Assembly (NCBI GenBank): GCA_949292215.1
Contig: CASEYW010000108.1
Span: 1 to 64,000 of the forward strand
Direction: 5' to 3'
Length of the DNA stretch: 64,000 nucleotides
Source of the DNA: an uncultured bacterium
GTDB lineage: Bacteria; Verrucomicrobiota; Lentisphaeria; Victivallales; UBA1829
Shown here: positions 34,255 to 43,147 of the stretch, in pieces
Position numbering within the stretch: the first letter of the stretch is position 1
How the letters are laid out: every line of letters starts with the position of its first letter
Translations under genes and position numbers: made by a program
The notes under the pieces: generated by a model
The model's database searches: none
Seen by the model: the letters and a program-made list of their open reading frames with translations, nothing else
What the model was told of the DNA's origin: nothing

Positions 34255-36126
34255 ATGCCGGAGCTCATGCGTAACGACTCGAAAATCAGACTGAATACAA
34301 CGGATGCTTCCATCGAAATAGTCCGCGGATCATCGGTTTTCTGCTTTTCGGGAAACGGCTTTGCCGCCGGAGATGCGGAATGCGACGGGGAAAGAATCCG
34401 GTATCTTCTTTCCTCTCCGCATTTTCCGCTTGCCGTATGCGCGGTTCTGCGGTTTGCCGCGGATGGAAATCCGGAACTGCGTCTTTCCGCGGAGGGAGCG
34501 ATGCCGCAGGCATTCGAATATCCCGGTGCGCTGATCCCGAAGAAGGGGGATCTTGCATTGATTCCTGCCGGAGAGGGATTTGCGTTTCCGGTCGACGAGC
34601 CTTTCATTCCGATTCTTCCGGAGAGCGCATGGATGGGAAGTCAGACATGGCACATGGCATTGATCGCTTCTTTGCGCGGAGATGCCTGGATTGCTCTGGC
34701 TCCGGAGGAAGGGGTTGATGCTTCGGTCCGGCATGAGCGGAAAGAGGAGTTGCTTCATACGCAGCTTTGCTGGCAGGCGCAGCGAGGCAGCTGGGGATAT
34801 GAACGCGTCGTCCGTTTTCTTGCAGGTGATGCGGGCGGGCTGACCGGACTTTGCGGTGCGTACCGTGCCTTCCGGGAGGCGCTGGGACAGGTCGTTACGC
34901 TGCAGGAAAAACGGAAGAAACTGCCGAAGCTGGACCGCCTGATCGGAGCTCCGGATCTCTGGATCTGGCCCGACAATTATGAGAACTTCATGTACGGAAC
35001 CGATGACAATGCGGAACTGAAACCTGCGGCGTCGGACATTCTCCGTATTGCAGAGGAGCTGAAAGCCGGGGGCTGCGGGAAAGCGCTGATGGGAATCTTC
35101 TTCGCCGGAGATCAGGATGCCGCGCGGGACATTGCCGAACGAACCGGATTCCTTGCTTCCAAATACGACAATATGGAAGATGAACTTCCCGGAGCCGTGG
35201 CTCCGCTGATCTCCCCGGCGCGTATCCGCGAATGCGATTATACCGAACGCCGGATGAAATACTGGCCCCGTGACACTATGCGCGATGCCGATGGCGGATT
35301 CACTGGAGCTTGGGCTCTGCGCGGACGAGATGGAGTGATGCACGCTCAGAATCGAACCTGTCCATATTTTGTGGAGGAGTACACACGAGCTGAAGTCCCT
35401 GCCGCCGCCCACCGCTATGGATTCGACGCATGGTTTTTCGATGTGATGGGATGCGGTTCTTCGGAGTGTGCGTCGCCGGAACATCCGCTGACCCGCCGGG
35501 AATGTGTCCGCAACCGCCGTGCAGCGTTTCGTGTACTTGCAGACAATGGGCTGATTTCGGGAACCGAGGAAGGCTCGGAACCGTATCTCTCCTCTTTCTG
35601 CTATTGCGAGGGAAAAATGAGTCCGGCGCTTTATCGGATCAACTATCGCGAATCGGGGCGTCGCAAGGCCCATCTCTACACGCCGGAGGAACATGAAAGG
35701 GTGTTTGATGCGTTCATGCTGAATCCGCGTTACCGGATTCCTCTCTGGGAGCTGGTCTATCACGACTGCGCCGTGAGTTACTGGTACTGGGGCGACAGCT
35801 CCAACTGCTGTCCGGAATTGCTCCCTCTCCGGGATTTGTTCAATTCGCTGTATGGTCAGCCTCCGCTCTATTCGTTTCATGTCTCCGACTGGGAGAGGTT
35901 GAAGGGGCGTCTGCTGGAATCGGCGGCGCATGCTTCCCGCAGCGCGGAATTGACCGGATATGAGAGAATGGTTTCGTTTGAGTATCTCAGCTGTGACCGG
36001 CTGGTTCAGCGGACGACATTTGCAAACGGTGTTTCCGTCACCGTGAATTTTTCGGAGAAAGAGTTCTGTCTGGAATCCGGGCAGACGCTTCCTCCGCTGA
36101 TGGATCTGATCGAAGAGAAAACATAA
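34255..36126 (+). CDS. Intracellular GH129/GH101-like glycosidase, paralogue A
   Basis: 623 residues from the ATG at 34255, with GGAGGAG about 10 bases upstream. Starting at 34204 would overlap the dehydratase gene. No signal peptide. An N-terminal beta domain (about 1-215) precedes a barrel-like section. WFFDVMG has Asp396, and GTEEGSE has Glu438/Glu439, the spacing expected for the nucleophile and acid/base of GH129-type enzymes. PLWELVYHDCAVSYWYWGDSSNCC near 500 is also characteristic of this clan. It is about 40-45% like the second copy at 37071 by eye. alpha-N-acetylgalactosaminidase or a related activity is possible; the substrate is not known. Confidence 0.65.
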   Translation: MPELMRNDSKIRLNTTDASIEIVRGSSVFCFSGNGFAAGDAECDGERIRYLLSSPHFPLAVCAVLRFAADGNPELRLSAEGAMPQAFEYPGALIPKKGDLALIPAGEGFAFPVDEPFIPILPESAWMGSQTWHMALIASLRGDAWIALAPEEGVDASVRHERKEELLHTQLCWQAQRGSWGYERVVRFLAGDAGGLTGLCGAYRAFREALGQVVTLQEKRKKLPKLDRLIGAPDLWIWPDNYENFMYGTDDNAELKPAASDILRIAEELKAGGCGKALMGIFFAGDQDAARDIAERTGFLASKYDNMEDELPGAVAPLISPARIRECDYTERRMKYWPRDTMRDADGGFTGAWALRGRDGVMHAQNRTCPYFVEEYTRAEVPAAAHRYGFDAWFFDVMGCGSSECASPEHPLTRRECVRNRRAAFRVLADNGLISGTEEGSEPYLSSFCYCEGKMSPALYRINYRESGRRKAHLYTPEEHERVFDAFMLNPRYRIPLWELVYHDCAVSYWYWGDSSNCCPELLPLRDLFNSLYGQPPLYSFHVSDWERLKGRLLESAAHASRSAELTGYERMVSFEYLSCDRLVQRTTFANGVSVTVNFSEKEFCLESGQTLPPLMDLIEEKT

Positions 36127-36157
36127 TTCCGATTGATAAAAACCAGAGGAGAAAAAA

Positions 36158-37057
36158 ATGGAAATCAAGGGAATCTGTCCGATCGCCCCTGCGGTGTTTA
36201 ACGATGGCGGCGAGGTCGACTATGAGGGGTATGAACATTGCTGTGCGGAACTGATCCGCCGCGGTGCGCAGGCTCTGACACTGTTCGGAATCGCCGGAGA
36301 GTATTACAAACTGGATCGCGACGAGGAGGAGAAACTGATCGAATCCACCGTACGGGTCTGCCATGAGAACGGTGTGCCTGTGATCGTTTCCAATACGCGG
36401 CATTCCACGGAATGTGCGGTCAAGTGGGCGAAACACATTGAATCTTCCGGTGCGGACTGCATGATGGTGCTGCCGCCATTCTTTCTGAAACCCGGTGGAG
36501 CGGCGCTGTTCGCGCACATCGACGCGGTTTGTTCGAGTGTGCGGATTCCGGTCATGTTCCAGTATGCTCCGGAGCAGACTGGCGTAGCGATTGCGCCGGA
36601 AATCCTGGCGGATCTGGCAAAGAAACATCAGAATCTCGCCTATTTCAAGATCGAATGCAAACCGCCGGGAGCCTACATTTCCAAACTGATGACACTGCTG
36701 CCCGCCGGACGCAAGATCTTTGTCGGCAATGCGGGTTTCCAGATGATCGAAGGATTCCGCCGCGGAGCTGCCGGAGTCATGCCTGGTCCTTCCATGCCGG
36801 ATGTCTACCGTAAAATATGGGATGCGCTTCTTGCAGGCGATATCGAAACTGCGCAGAAGACTCACGACAAGCTGAATGCCCTTCTGAACCACATCCGCCA
36901 GAATGTCGAAATGATCATTCATTTTGAAAAGGAGATCCTGAAGCGCCGCGGATTTGTGAAAAGCTCTTACTGCCGCAAACCCGGCTATGTGAGCGATCCC
37001 GTGAGCGATATGCTGTTCGAAGAACTCTTTGCCATGATCCGGAAGGAATTCAAATAA
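36158..37057 (+). CDS. DHDPS/N-acetylneuraminate lyase-family aldolase
   Basis: 299 residues. TIM barrel with the Schiff-base Lys164 in AYFKIECKPPG, the Tyr of MFQYAPEQTG, the family TLFGIAGEYYKLDRDEEEKLIE (GTTGE-like loop changed to FGIAGE) and VGNAGFQMIEGFRRGAAGVMPG. Class I aldolases of this family split 2-keto-3-deoxy sugar acids, sialic acid or synthesise dihydrodipicolinate. Position after a sugar-acid dehydratase suggests it cleaves the 2-keto-3-deoxy product to pyruvate plus an aldehyde. It is flanked by the two GH129-like genes, all on one transcript. Confidence 0.85.
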   Translation: MEIKGICPIAPAVFNDGGEVDYEGYEHCCAELIRRGAQALTLFGIAGEYYKLDRDEEEKLIESTVRVCHENGVPVIVSNTRHSTECAVKWAKHIESSGADCMMVLPPFFLKPGGAALFAHIDAVCSSVRIPVMFQYAPEQTGVAIAPEILADLAKKHQNLAYFKIECKPPGAYISKLMTLLPAGRKIFVGNAGFQMIEGFRRGAAGVMPGPSMPDVYRKIWDALLAGDIETAQKTHDKLNALLNHIRQNVEMIIHFEKEILKRRGFVKSSYCRKPGYVSDPVSDMLFEELFAMIRKEFK

Positions 37058-37070
37058 CAGGAGGCCTCTC

Positions 37071-38915
37071 ATGCTCTGCCTGGAAAATGAAACATTGACA
37101 GTCTGGTTGAATCCGGAAAATTCACTTTCGGTGCGTCTGAAGGCGGATGGGACGGTGCTGGAACAGGAGCCGTCCCCCTGTTCCGTATCCAACGCTGTGC
37201 TCCGGGAAAACCGCCTGACGTTTGACGTGGAATGCGCCGGTTTTGTGCTTCATGCGTCGCTGCATCTTCCGGCGATCGGCGGAGTGGAGTTGCGTCTTGA
37301 CGCCGACGGTCCCATGCCGGGGGAGGTCGCGTGGCCGCCGGCGTGGAAGATGAAGTCCGGGGATATCGGGATCTTTCCGCTCGGGACCGGTTTTGCGTTT
37401 CCTGTATCGGAACTTTCCTTCCCGCTGCCGGAGAACATGCCGTTCTATTCCGGCATGAGTGCGTCCATGTGTCTGTTCGGGTTTCAGCGTGCGAGTCTTT
37501 GCGTGCTGACTGGCATTGAATGCGGATTCGATGCCGTGCTGCGCAATACTCCGGAAAACGGATTGTTTCACAGCCGGGTTGTCTGGCAGGGAGAAAAAGG
37601 GGAATGGGGCTATTCCCGCGCGATCCGCTGGTTTTTCTCCGACACTCTTTCCAGAGGTACGGCTCAATACCGCGCATGGCGCGATTCCCTCGGCGGAATT
37701 GTGACATTGAAACAGAAGATGAAACATACACCGGAACTGGAAAAGCTGATCGGTGCGGCGGATCTCTGGCTCTGGGACGACAATAACATGAATCGTCTGT
37801 ATGCCCGTCCGGAGGAACCGGAGAAGACTCCGCGCAACGTTCGGAAAATTGCCGGAGAGCTGGAGTCCATGGGAATGGACCGCATTCTCTGGAACTCGTT
37901 TGAAGGGGAAACTCCCGAAGACTGTGCTTTTCTGAAAAGCAAAGGGTTCCTGGTTGGGAAATATGATATCTATCGCGATGTTCTGCCGAAGCCGGAGATT
38001 GATCAGATCATTCCGTATCGGGTCAAACGGAGCGTCAACACGAAATACTGGCCGGGGATTGTCCGGATGGAACGCGACGGACAGTACGGCAAGGCCTGGC
38101 GCCTTCACGGACTGGATGGAAAACTCCATTTCCAGAATGCGGTCTGTGACATCCCCGCTTTGAAACTGACAATGGAAAATGTTCCGCCGGATGTGGAAAG
38201 GGTCGGTTACAATTCCCGGTTCATTGATGTGCAGGCTGGCAGCACGCTTCAGGAATGTTATCATCCGATGCACCCTGCGACTCGCTCCGATTCTCTCCGC
38301 TACATCAACAATCAGCTCCGTTTTCTGGCGGACATCGGACTTGTCTGCGGGGTCGAAGTCGGCTGCGAGGCTGCTGTCGGAACCTTCCATTTTTCCGAAG
38401 GCATGATGAGTCCGTCCCTGTTCCGGGCGGAGGATGCCGGCCGCCGCATGACAACAGTCTACTGCGGTGAAGAAATTCCGGAATCGTTCTCCCGCTATAT
38501 GTTGAATCCGAAATACCGGATTCCGCTCTGGGAGCTGGTCTATCACGATTGCGTTGTGAGTTACTGGTACTGGGGAGACAGTTCCAACTGCTGTCCTGAG
38601 CTGATGCCATTGCGGGATCTGTTTGATGTGCTTTACGGAGAGCCTCCGCTGTACAGTCTGACCGCAACACAATGGGAGGAGAGAAAAGAGGAGATCGCCG
38701 CATCGTATCACCGGGTCGCTCCGGCGGTTCGGGCAACCGGATTTGCCCGGATGCTTTCCTTTGAATCTCTCTCTCAGGACCGTCTCGTTCAGCGGACCAC
38801 GTTTGAAAACGGAGTCGTTGTAACGGCAAACTTTTCCGGAGAGGATCGCGTTCTGGAGGACGGGTCCGTCATCAAAGCATTCCATTCCCGTTTAACATTA
38901 AAACAAGAGGATTGA
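37071..38915 (+). CDS. Intracellular GH129/GH101-like glycosidase, paralogue B
   Basis: 614 residues; AGGAGG lies close to the ATG. No signal peptide. Its overall plan matches paralogue A: an N-terminal beta domain, SRFIDVQAG with Asp386, GVEVGCE with Glu429, then IPLWELVYHDCVVSYWYWGDSSNCCPELMPLRDLFD and the C-terminal SQDRLVQRTTFENGV. The two key acids are 43 residues apart, against 42-43 in paralogue A. Cysteines differ (GCE here, GSE in A), so the substrate may differ slightly. The tandem copies are separated only by the lyase gene and probably arose by local duplication. Confidence 0.65.
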   Translation: MLCLENETLTVWLNPENSLSVRLKADGTVLEQEPSPCSVSNAVLRENRLTFDVECAGFVLHASLHLPAIGGVELRLDADGPMPGEVAWPPAWKMKSGDIGIFPLGTGFAFPVSELSFPLPENMPFYSGMSASMCLFGFQRASLCVLTGIECGFDAVLRNTPENGLFHSRVVWQGEKGEWGYSRAIRWFFSDTLSRGTAQYRAWRDSLGGIVTLKQKMKHTPELEKLIGAADLWLWDDNNMNRLYARPEEPEKTPRNVRKIAGELESMGMDRILWNSFEGETPEDCAFLKSKGFLVGKYDIYRDVLPKPEIDQIIPYRVKRSVNTKYWPGIVRMERDGQYGKAWRLHGLDGKLHFQNAVCDIPALKLTMENVPPDVERVGYNSRFIDVQAGSTLQECYHPMHPATRSDSLRYINNQLRFLADIGLVCGVEVGCEAAVGTFHFSEGMMSPSLFRAEDAGRRMTTVYCGEEIPESFSRYMLNPKYRIPLWELVYHDCVVSYWYWGDSSNCCPELMPLRDLFDVLYGEPPLYSLTATQWEERKEEIAASYHRVAPAVRATGFARMLSFESLSQDRLVQRTTFENGVVVTANFSGEDRVLEDGSVIKAFHSRLTLKQED

Positions 38916-38918
38916 AAC

Positions 38919-40676
38919 ATGAATCGTTTTTCCACGCCGTTTACTGTGAAGGACAGCGTCATTTATGATGCTGATGGAAAAAAAGTCAAGCTCTGGGGAG
39001 TGAATTACTACACTCCGTTCAACAGCAACTTCTACAATATTGAAGAGCTTGGAAAGGATCATTTCGCCGCCGTTGACGAGGATATCCGGCATTTCAAACT
39101 GATGAACATCGATTTCATCCGCATGCATCTGTATGACCGGGAGATTACCGATCGGGACGGCAACATCGTCGAAAATAAGAACATGCGCGTTTTCGATTAT
39201 CTGGTCGATCAGTGTGAGAAAAACGGCATCTACCTGATGATCACCCCGACTGTCTGGTGGAATACCGTCAACAATCAGATTTATCAGGAAAAATATTACG
39301 CCTACTGGTTCATTGATTCTCAGGAGGCATTCGGTTTTTCCAATTACTATTCCTGTGATTCCATGATCTGGGATCCCGATGCCATCCGCTGCCAGGAGAC
39401 CTATCTGAATGCGCTTTTCTCCCGGAAAAGCACGGTCAGTGGAAAACGGATGAACGAATATAAAAATATCATTGCGTTTGAACTTTTCAATGAACCGCGG
39501 TTCCCGGATTTCTGGCAGCTCGACGGGGATGTCGATATGGAAAAGTCCGGAATGGATGCTGCAACCTGGTCGCGCGGACGGCAGCGCCGGAAACTTGTTG
39601 CCAGGTGGGAGGAGTTTCGGAAACATCATCCTGAAGTTCCCAACGATGAAAAAGGCTTCGGTCTGTTTCGTTCAGAACTGGTCCGGAATTATTTTGAACA
39701 CCTCTGGCCGATTGTTGACAAGTATTTCGGTAAAAATGTCATCAAGACACAGTTCCCCTCCTACAACGGTACGATTCCCGAGGATCTCAAACCGATGTTC
39801 GACAAGTGCGACATTGATGCTCTCACTCTCAGCACCTATTTGAACGTGAACGCATTCGACGGCGCCAATACCGATTCGTACAATCATCTGGAACTCGCCG
39901 TGAAATGGTTCAAGCCGTATGAAAATCTGCCGAAAGGAAAATTTGCCCGCGTTGCCTATGAGTTTGACGCAACAGCCACGCAGAACGGTTATCCGCTTGC
40001 CGCCATCGCCGCCATGTTTGCGAAATATGATGTACAGCTTGCAGCTTATTTCACTTACACGCCGTATGCGGTAGCCGCCTGGAATCCCGGCTGGCTGGTT
40101 CATTTCATGAACATTGCCCATACGCCTTCGCGTTCTGCGTGCTTTGCCGCCGCCGGTGAGATCTTCCGGTATCACGAGCCGCAGGATCCCGTTGTGATGG
40201 AACCCGAGGCCTGGCATGGAGATAATTATGCGCTGGAACGGAAACATGATTTCGTCTACTTCAAAAATGAATCCATCTTCCGTTATTCCAATGACAATGC
40301 GATTCCGCTCGGCGATATCTCTGCATTGAGTGTCGTTTCCGGACGCGGCAAATCCCTGTTTGCCGAAAGCGGATCGAACGGCATCTATTTTCTCGAAAAG
40401 AAAAACGTCCATGAATGGACTCTGGAGATCTTTCCTGCCCAGCATTTTCTCAGCGATCCCGGACGCGGCAGAACCTACCGCTGCATGGCAAATCGTTATG
40501 TGAACTGTCTGAAAGAGGCTCCTGTTTCCCAGTTGATGGAGAAAAAAGTCGATTTCAAACTGAACGCTTTCAAACTCGTTTCCTGCAAAAGCATCGATGA
40601 TGAAACGGAAATTCCTGTCGCAGCCGATGGCTCCATTCTTGTGAAACCCGGTTCTTATCTCCTGAGGGTGGAATGA
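38919..40676 (+). CDS. GH5-like (clan GH-A) intracellular glycoside hydrolase
   Basis: 585 residues, no signal peptide. The barrel starts LWGVNYYTPFNSNFYN, with DFIRMHLYDRE, GIYLMITPTVWW and the acid/base Glu192 in FELFNEP. The probable nucleophile is Glu348 in RVAYEFDATATQ. An acidic insertion (WQLDGDVDMEKSGMDAAT) sits after the acid/base. The C-terminal 150 residues form a beta domain typical of GH5/GH-A enzymes with accessory sheets. An endo- or exo-acting beta-mannosidase/glucosidase-like activity is possible. The 3' end overlaps the SDR start by 4 bases. Confidence 0.75.
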   Translation: MNRFSTPFTVKDSVIYDADGKKVKLWGVNYYTPFNSNFYNIEELGKDHFAAVDEDIRHFKLMNIDFIRMHLYDREITDRDGNIVENKNMRVFDYLVDQCEKNGIYLMITPTVWWNTVNNQIYQEKYYAYWFIDSQEAFGFSNYYSCDSMIWDPDAIRCQETYLNALFSRKSTVSGKRMNEYKNIIAFELFNEPRFPDFWQLDGDVDMEKSGMDAATWSRGRQRRKLVARWEEFRKHHPEVPNDEKGFGLFRSELVRNYFEHLWPIVDKYFGKNVIKTQFPSYNGTIPEDLKPMFDKCDIDALTLSTYLNVNAFDGANTDSYNHLELAVKWFKPYENLPKGKFARVAYEFDATATQNGYPLAAIAAMFAKYDVQLAAYFTYTPYAVAAWNPGWLVHFMNIAHTPSRSACFAAAGEIFRYHEPQDPVVMEPEAWHGDNYALERKHDFVYFKNESIFRYSNDNAIPLGDISALSVVSGRGKSLFAESGSNGIYFLEKKNVHEWTLEIFPAQHFLSDPGRGRTYRCMANRYVNCLKEAPVSQLMEKKVDFKLNAFKLVSCKSIDDETEIPVAADGSILVKPGSYLLRVE

Positions 40677-41449
40677 TGGGTGATTTTTCTGGAAAACGTG
40701 TTCTCGTGACCGGCGCTGCCAAAGGAATCGGAAGGGGAATCGCCCGTTCTTTTGCTGAAGCGGGCGCGGATTTGATTCTGCATTTCCGGAGCAATCCCGC
40801 GGAAGCGGAATCCTTGCGCAGTGAATTTGCCGGATGTTCCGGCAGCATTCATCTCTGCCGTGCCGATCTCGGAACGGAAGAGGGGATCGAACACCTCTTC
40901 TCCTGTGTGGAAGAGTTCTTCGGAGGTCTTGATGTTGCCGTCAACAACGCCGGCTGGGATCCCGGATATGTCCCTCTGGATTCGATTGATTATGAGTTCT
41001 ACCGGAAACTGACCAATATGAATATCAAAGGGACCCTCTTCTGCTGCTTGAATGAAATCCGGCTGATGCGGAAATCCGGGAACGGCGGTGCTATTATCAA
41101 CATCGGTTCCGTGCAGATGGAGACAACAGTTCCCGGTCGCACTCTCTATGCCATGAGCAAAGGTGCCATCCACTCCATGACCGGAGAACTCGCCCTGGAA
41201 GGCGGGCCTGAAGGAATTCGAGTGAACTGCATCGCTCCCGGGTACATTGAAGTCGATCGAATGTGCGGAGCTCCCGGATTCAATCGTGAGGAGATCGCTT
41301 CAGGGATTCCTGTGCGTCGTCTCGGGATTCCGCGTGATATCGGGGAGTGTGCCCTGTTTCTGGCTTCGGAAAAGGCATCATTTGTCAACGGACAGACATT
41401 TGTCGTTGACGGTGGCGTTTCCCGCAAGCTCGCTCGCGGATCAAAATAA
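40673..41449 (+). CDS. SDR-family dehydrogenase, glucose/3-ketoacyl reductase-like
   Basis: 258 residues; the ATG overlaps the previous stop (ATGATG). VLVTGAAKGIGRGIARSFAEAG, DVAVNNAGWDPG, Ser in INIGSVQMETT and YAMSKGAIHSM (Tyr and Lys) make a complete classical SDR. VRRLGIPRDIGECALFLASEKASFVNGQTFVVDGG closes the fold. Classical SDRs of this type oxidise glucose, galactose or uronic-acid derivatives; in this operon it may produce the aldonic acid that the dehydratase uses. It is the last gene of the run. Confidence 0.85.
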   Translation: MMGDFSGKRVLVTGAAKGIGRGIARSFAEAGADLILHFRSNPAEAESLRSEFAGCSGSIHLCRADLGTEEGIEHLFSCVEEFFGGLDVAVNNAGWDPGYVPLDSIDYEFYRKLTNMNIKGTLFCCLNEIRLMRKSGNGGAIINIGSVQMETTVPGRTLYAMSKGAIHSMTGELALEGGPEGIRVNCIAPGYIEVDRMCGAPGFNREEIASGIPVRRLGIPRDIGECALFLASEKASFVNGQTFVVDGGVSRKLARGSK

Positions 41450-41502
41450 GAAATATCATTTATCCTCTGCGGGAATGCTGGGGGCGGGCAGCCTCCAACA
41501 TT

Positions 41503-41518
41503 CTCTCTGCACAGAGAG
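41503..41518. terminator. Weak hairpin between convergent units
   Basis: CTCTCTG, CA, CAGAGAG. Without a T-run; may partly terminate the plus-strand operon or the minus-strand activator gene. Confidence 0.3.
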
Positions 41519-41527
41519 CGGAAAAGA

Positions 41528-43078
41528 TTATTTTTTGGAATCCTGTTTATACCATTCAGGGGTGATGCCGATTTTTTCGATTTTATAGTGAATAATGCGC
41601 TGAGAGATTCCGAGCTTTCGAGCGGATGCTGCGACGTTGCCGTTATTTGCTTTCAGGGCTTCGACGATGAGTTCCCGTTCGAAGGATTCGACGAGTGTAT
41701 TGAAATCGGCTTTCGCTTCGGGATTGAGAGCGGTTCCGGAGGCTTCTCCTGTCTGGAGGGAAGGGGGGAGGTTATAGCCGTTGATGACATTGTCTGTTGC
41801 CGTGAGGACTGCGCGTTCGATGCAGTTTTCGAGTTCACGGACATTTCCGGGCCAATGGTATGCCATGAGCATGTTGATGGCTGGAGTGGAGATTCTGACA
41901 ATATTTTTCCCGTGGAGTTTATTGAATTTTTCGAGGAAATGTTCCGCGAGGAGCATGATGTCGGATCTGCGGTTGTGAAGGGATGGCAGATGGATCGGGA
42001 AGACATTGAGCCGATAGTAGAGGTCTTCGCGGAATTTACCTTCCTCCATAAGTTTTTCGAGGTTGCGGCTTGTAGCGGTGATGAGGCGGACATCGACTTT
42101 GATTTCATCGTTGCTTCCGACGCGGGAGAAGGTCCGTTCCTGAATGAATCGCAGGAGTTTGACCTGAACGGGCTGGCTGAGATCGCCGATTTCGTCAAGG
42201 AACAGGGTTCCGCCGTTGGCGGCTTCGGCTCGTCCGCAGCGTGTATTGATGGCTCCGGTGAAGGAACCTTTTTCATGGCCGAAGAGCTCGCTTTCAACGA
42301 GATTGTCGGGGAGGGCGGCACAATTGACGCAGATGAACGGTTTGTCTTTTCGTTTGCTGGCCTGCTGAATGGCGCGGGCGATGAGCTCTTTGCCTGTTCC
42401 GGAGGCTCCGCGGATCAGGACGGTTGCATTGCTTGAAGCCACTTGTGCAATCTGTGTATATACTGCTTTCATGGCGTTGCAGTTTCCGATAATGTTGACC
42501 GGCCGGAGGTTGTCTCCGAGCTGTTCCCTCAGCCGGAGGTTTTCCGCCTTTAGTTTTTCGCGTTCCTCATGTTCCAGGTAACAGGCGGCAACCGCTTCTG
42601 CCGTAATGTTTGCGACGGTTTCGAGCAGCTTCAGATCGCGGTCGAGATTGCTTTTCGGAGAGACTTCCCGGTCGATGCTCAAAGTCCCGATGACTTTTTC
42701 CAGATGAATCACAGGAACACAGATGAAAGCCACATTTTTCATATTTTTCCGTGCCTGTGTTTTCCCGAGGAAGTCTCGTTCTTTTGAGATGTCCGGGATG
42801 ACGCGGGAGAGTCCGGTTGCCGCAACCTGCCCAGTGATGCCTTCACCGACCTTGTAGGTGCCGCGGCGCATCTCTTCCTCTGTCAGTCCGTTTGAGGCTT
42901 CGATGAAGAGGGTATCCCCGTGCATGAGGGTGAAGGTCCCGCGGAGGAGTCCCATTTCGCGGTGAAGAATATCCAGTACCGTTTTCAGCAGATTGGAAAT
43001 GTTCCGTTCATGAATCACGGTTTTGCTGATACTGTTCAGCACAGCAACCTCGATATTATCCTTGTAATCCATATTCAC
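41528..43078 (-). CDS. NifA-like sigma54-dependent transcriptional activator with GAF domain
   Basis: 516 residues; a second ATG is 6 bases further in. GAF domain (about 15-165: [43 protein letters not shown]), AAA+ ATPase (GASGTGKE Walker [14 protein letters not shown] sigma54 loop, [12 protein letters not shown]alker [15 protein letters not shown]) and a C-terminal Fis-like helix-turn-helix ([20 protein letters not shown]). The GSFTGA loop is a functional variant of GAFTGA. The three-domain order equals NifA. No nif gene is near, so regulation of another nitrogen- or carbon-related unit is possible, perhaps the neighbouring symporter. Confidence 0.92.
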   Translation of the reverse strand: MNMDYKDNIEVAVLNSISKTVIHERNISNLLKTVLDILHREMGLLRGTFTLMHGDTLFIEASNGLTEEEMRRGTYKVGEGITGQVAATGLSRVIPDISKERDFLGKTQARKNMKNVAFICVPVIHLEKVIGTLSIDREVSPKSNLDRDLKLLETVANITAEAVAACYLEHEEREKLKAENLRLREQLGDNLRPVNIIGNCNAMKAVYTQIAQVASSNATVLIRGASGTGKELIARAIQQASKRKDKPFICVNCAALPDNLVESELFGHEKGSFTGAINTRCGRAEAANGGTLFLDEIGDLSQPVQVKLLRFIQERTFSRVGSNDEIKVDVRLITATSRNLEKLMEEGKFREDLYYRLNVFPIHLPSLHNRRSDIMLLAEHFLEKFNKLHGKNIVRISTPAINMLMAYHWPGNVRELENCIERAVLTATDNVINGYNLPPSLQTGEASGTALNPEAKADFNTLVESFERELIVEALKANNGNVAASARKLGISQRIIHYKIEKIGITPEWYKQDSKK

Positions 43079-43102
43079 CTCTCTTCCAACAATCCCTCTG
43101 GT

Positions 43103-43135
43103 GATCCGCTTTTGTTGTTGTGTTTGAAGCGGATC
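43103..43135. other. Stem-loop between symporter and activator genes
   Basis: GATCCGCTT, 15-base loop, AAGCGGATC. On the minus strand it lies after the symporter stop (43148) and before the activator start (43078) with no T-run, so it may adjust read-through into the activator gene. Confidence 0.4.
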
Positions 43136-43147
43136 TTTTCGAACGGT

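Noticed and set aside
32571..34607. 678-residue open frame on the minus strand
   Set aside because: Lies antisense to the complete dehydratase gene; composition is R/H/F-rich and shows no motif. GC-rich codon-3 bias of the plus gene opens the frame.
34330..36168. 612-residue open frame on the minus strand
   Set aside because: Antisense of GH129-like paralogue A; the paralogue B locus has a similar antisense frame at 37122-38885, which follows from shared codon bias.
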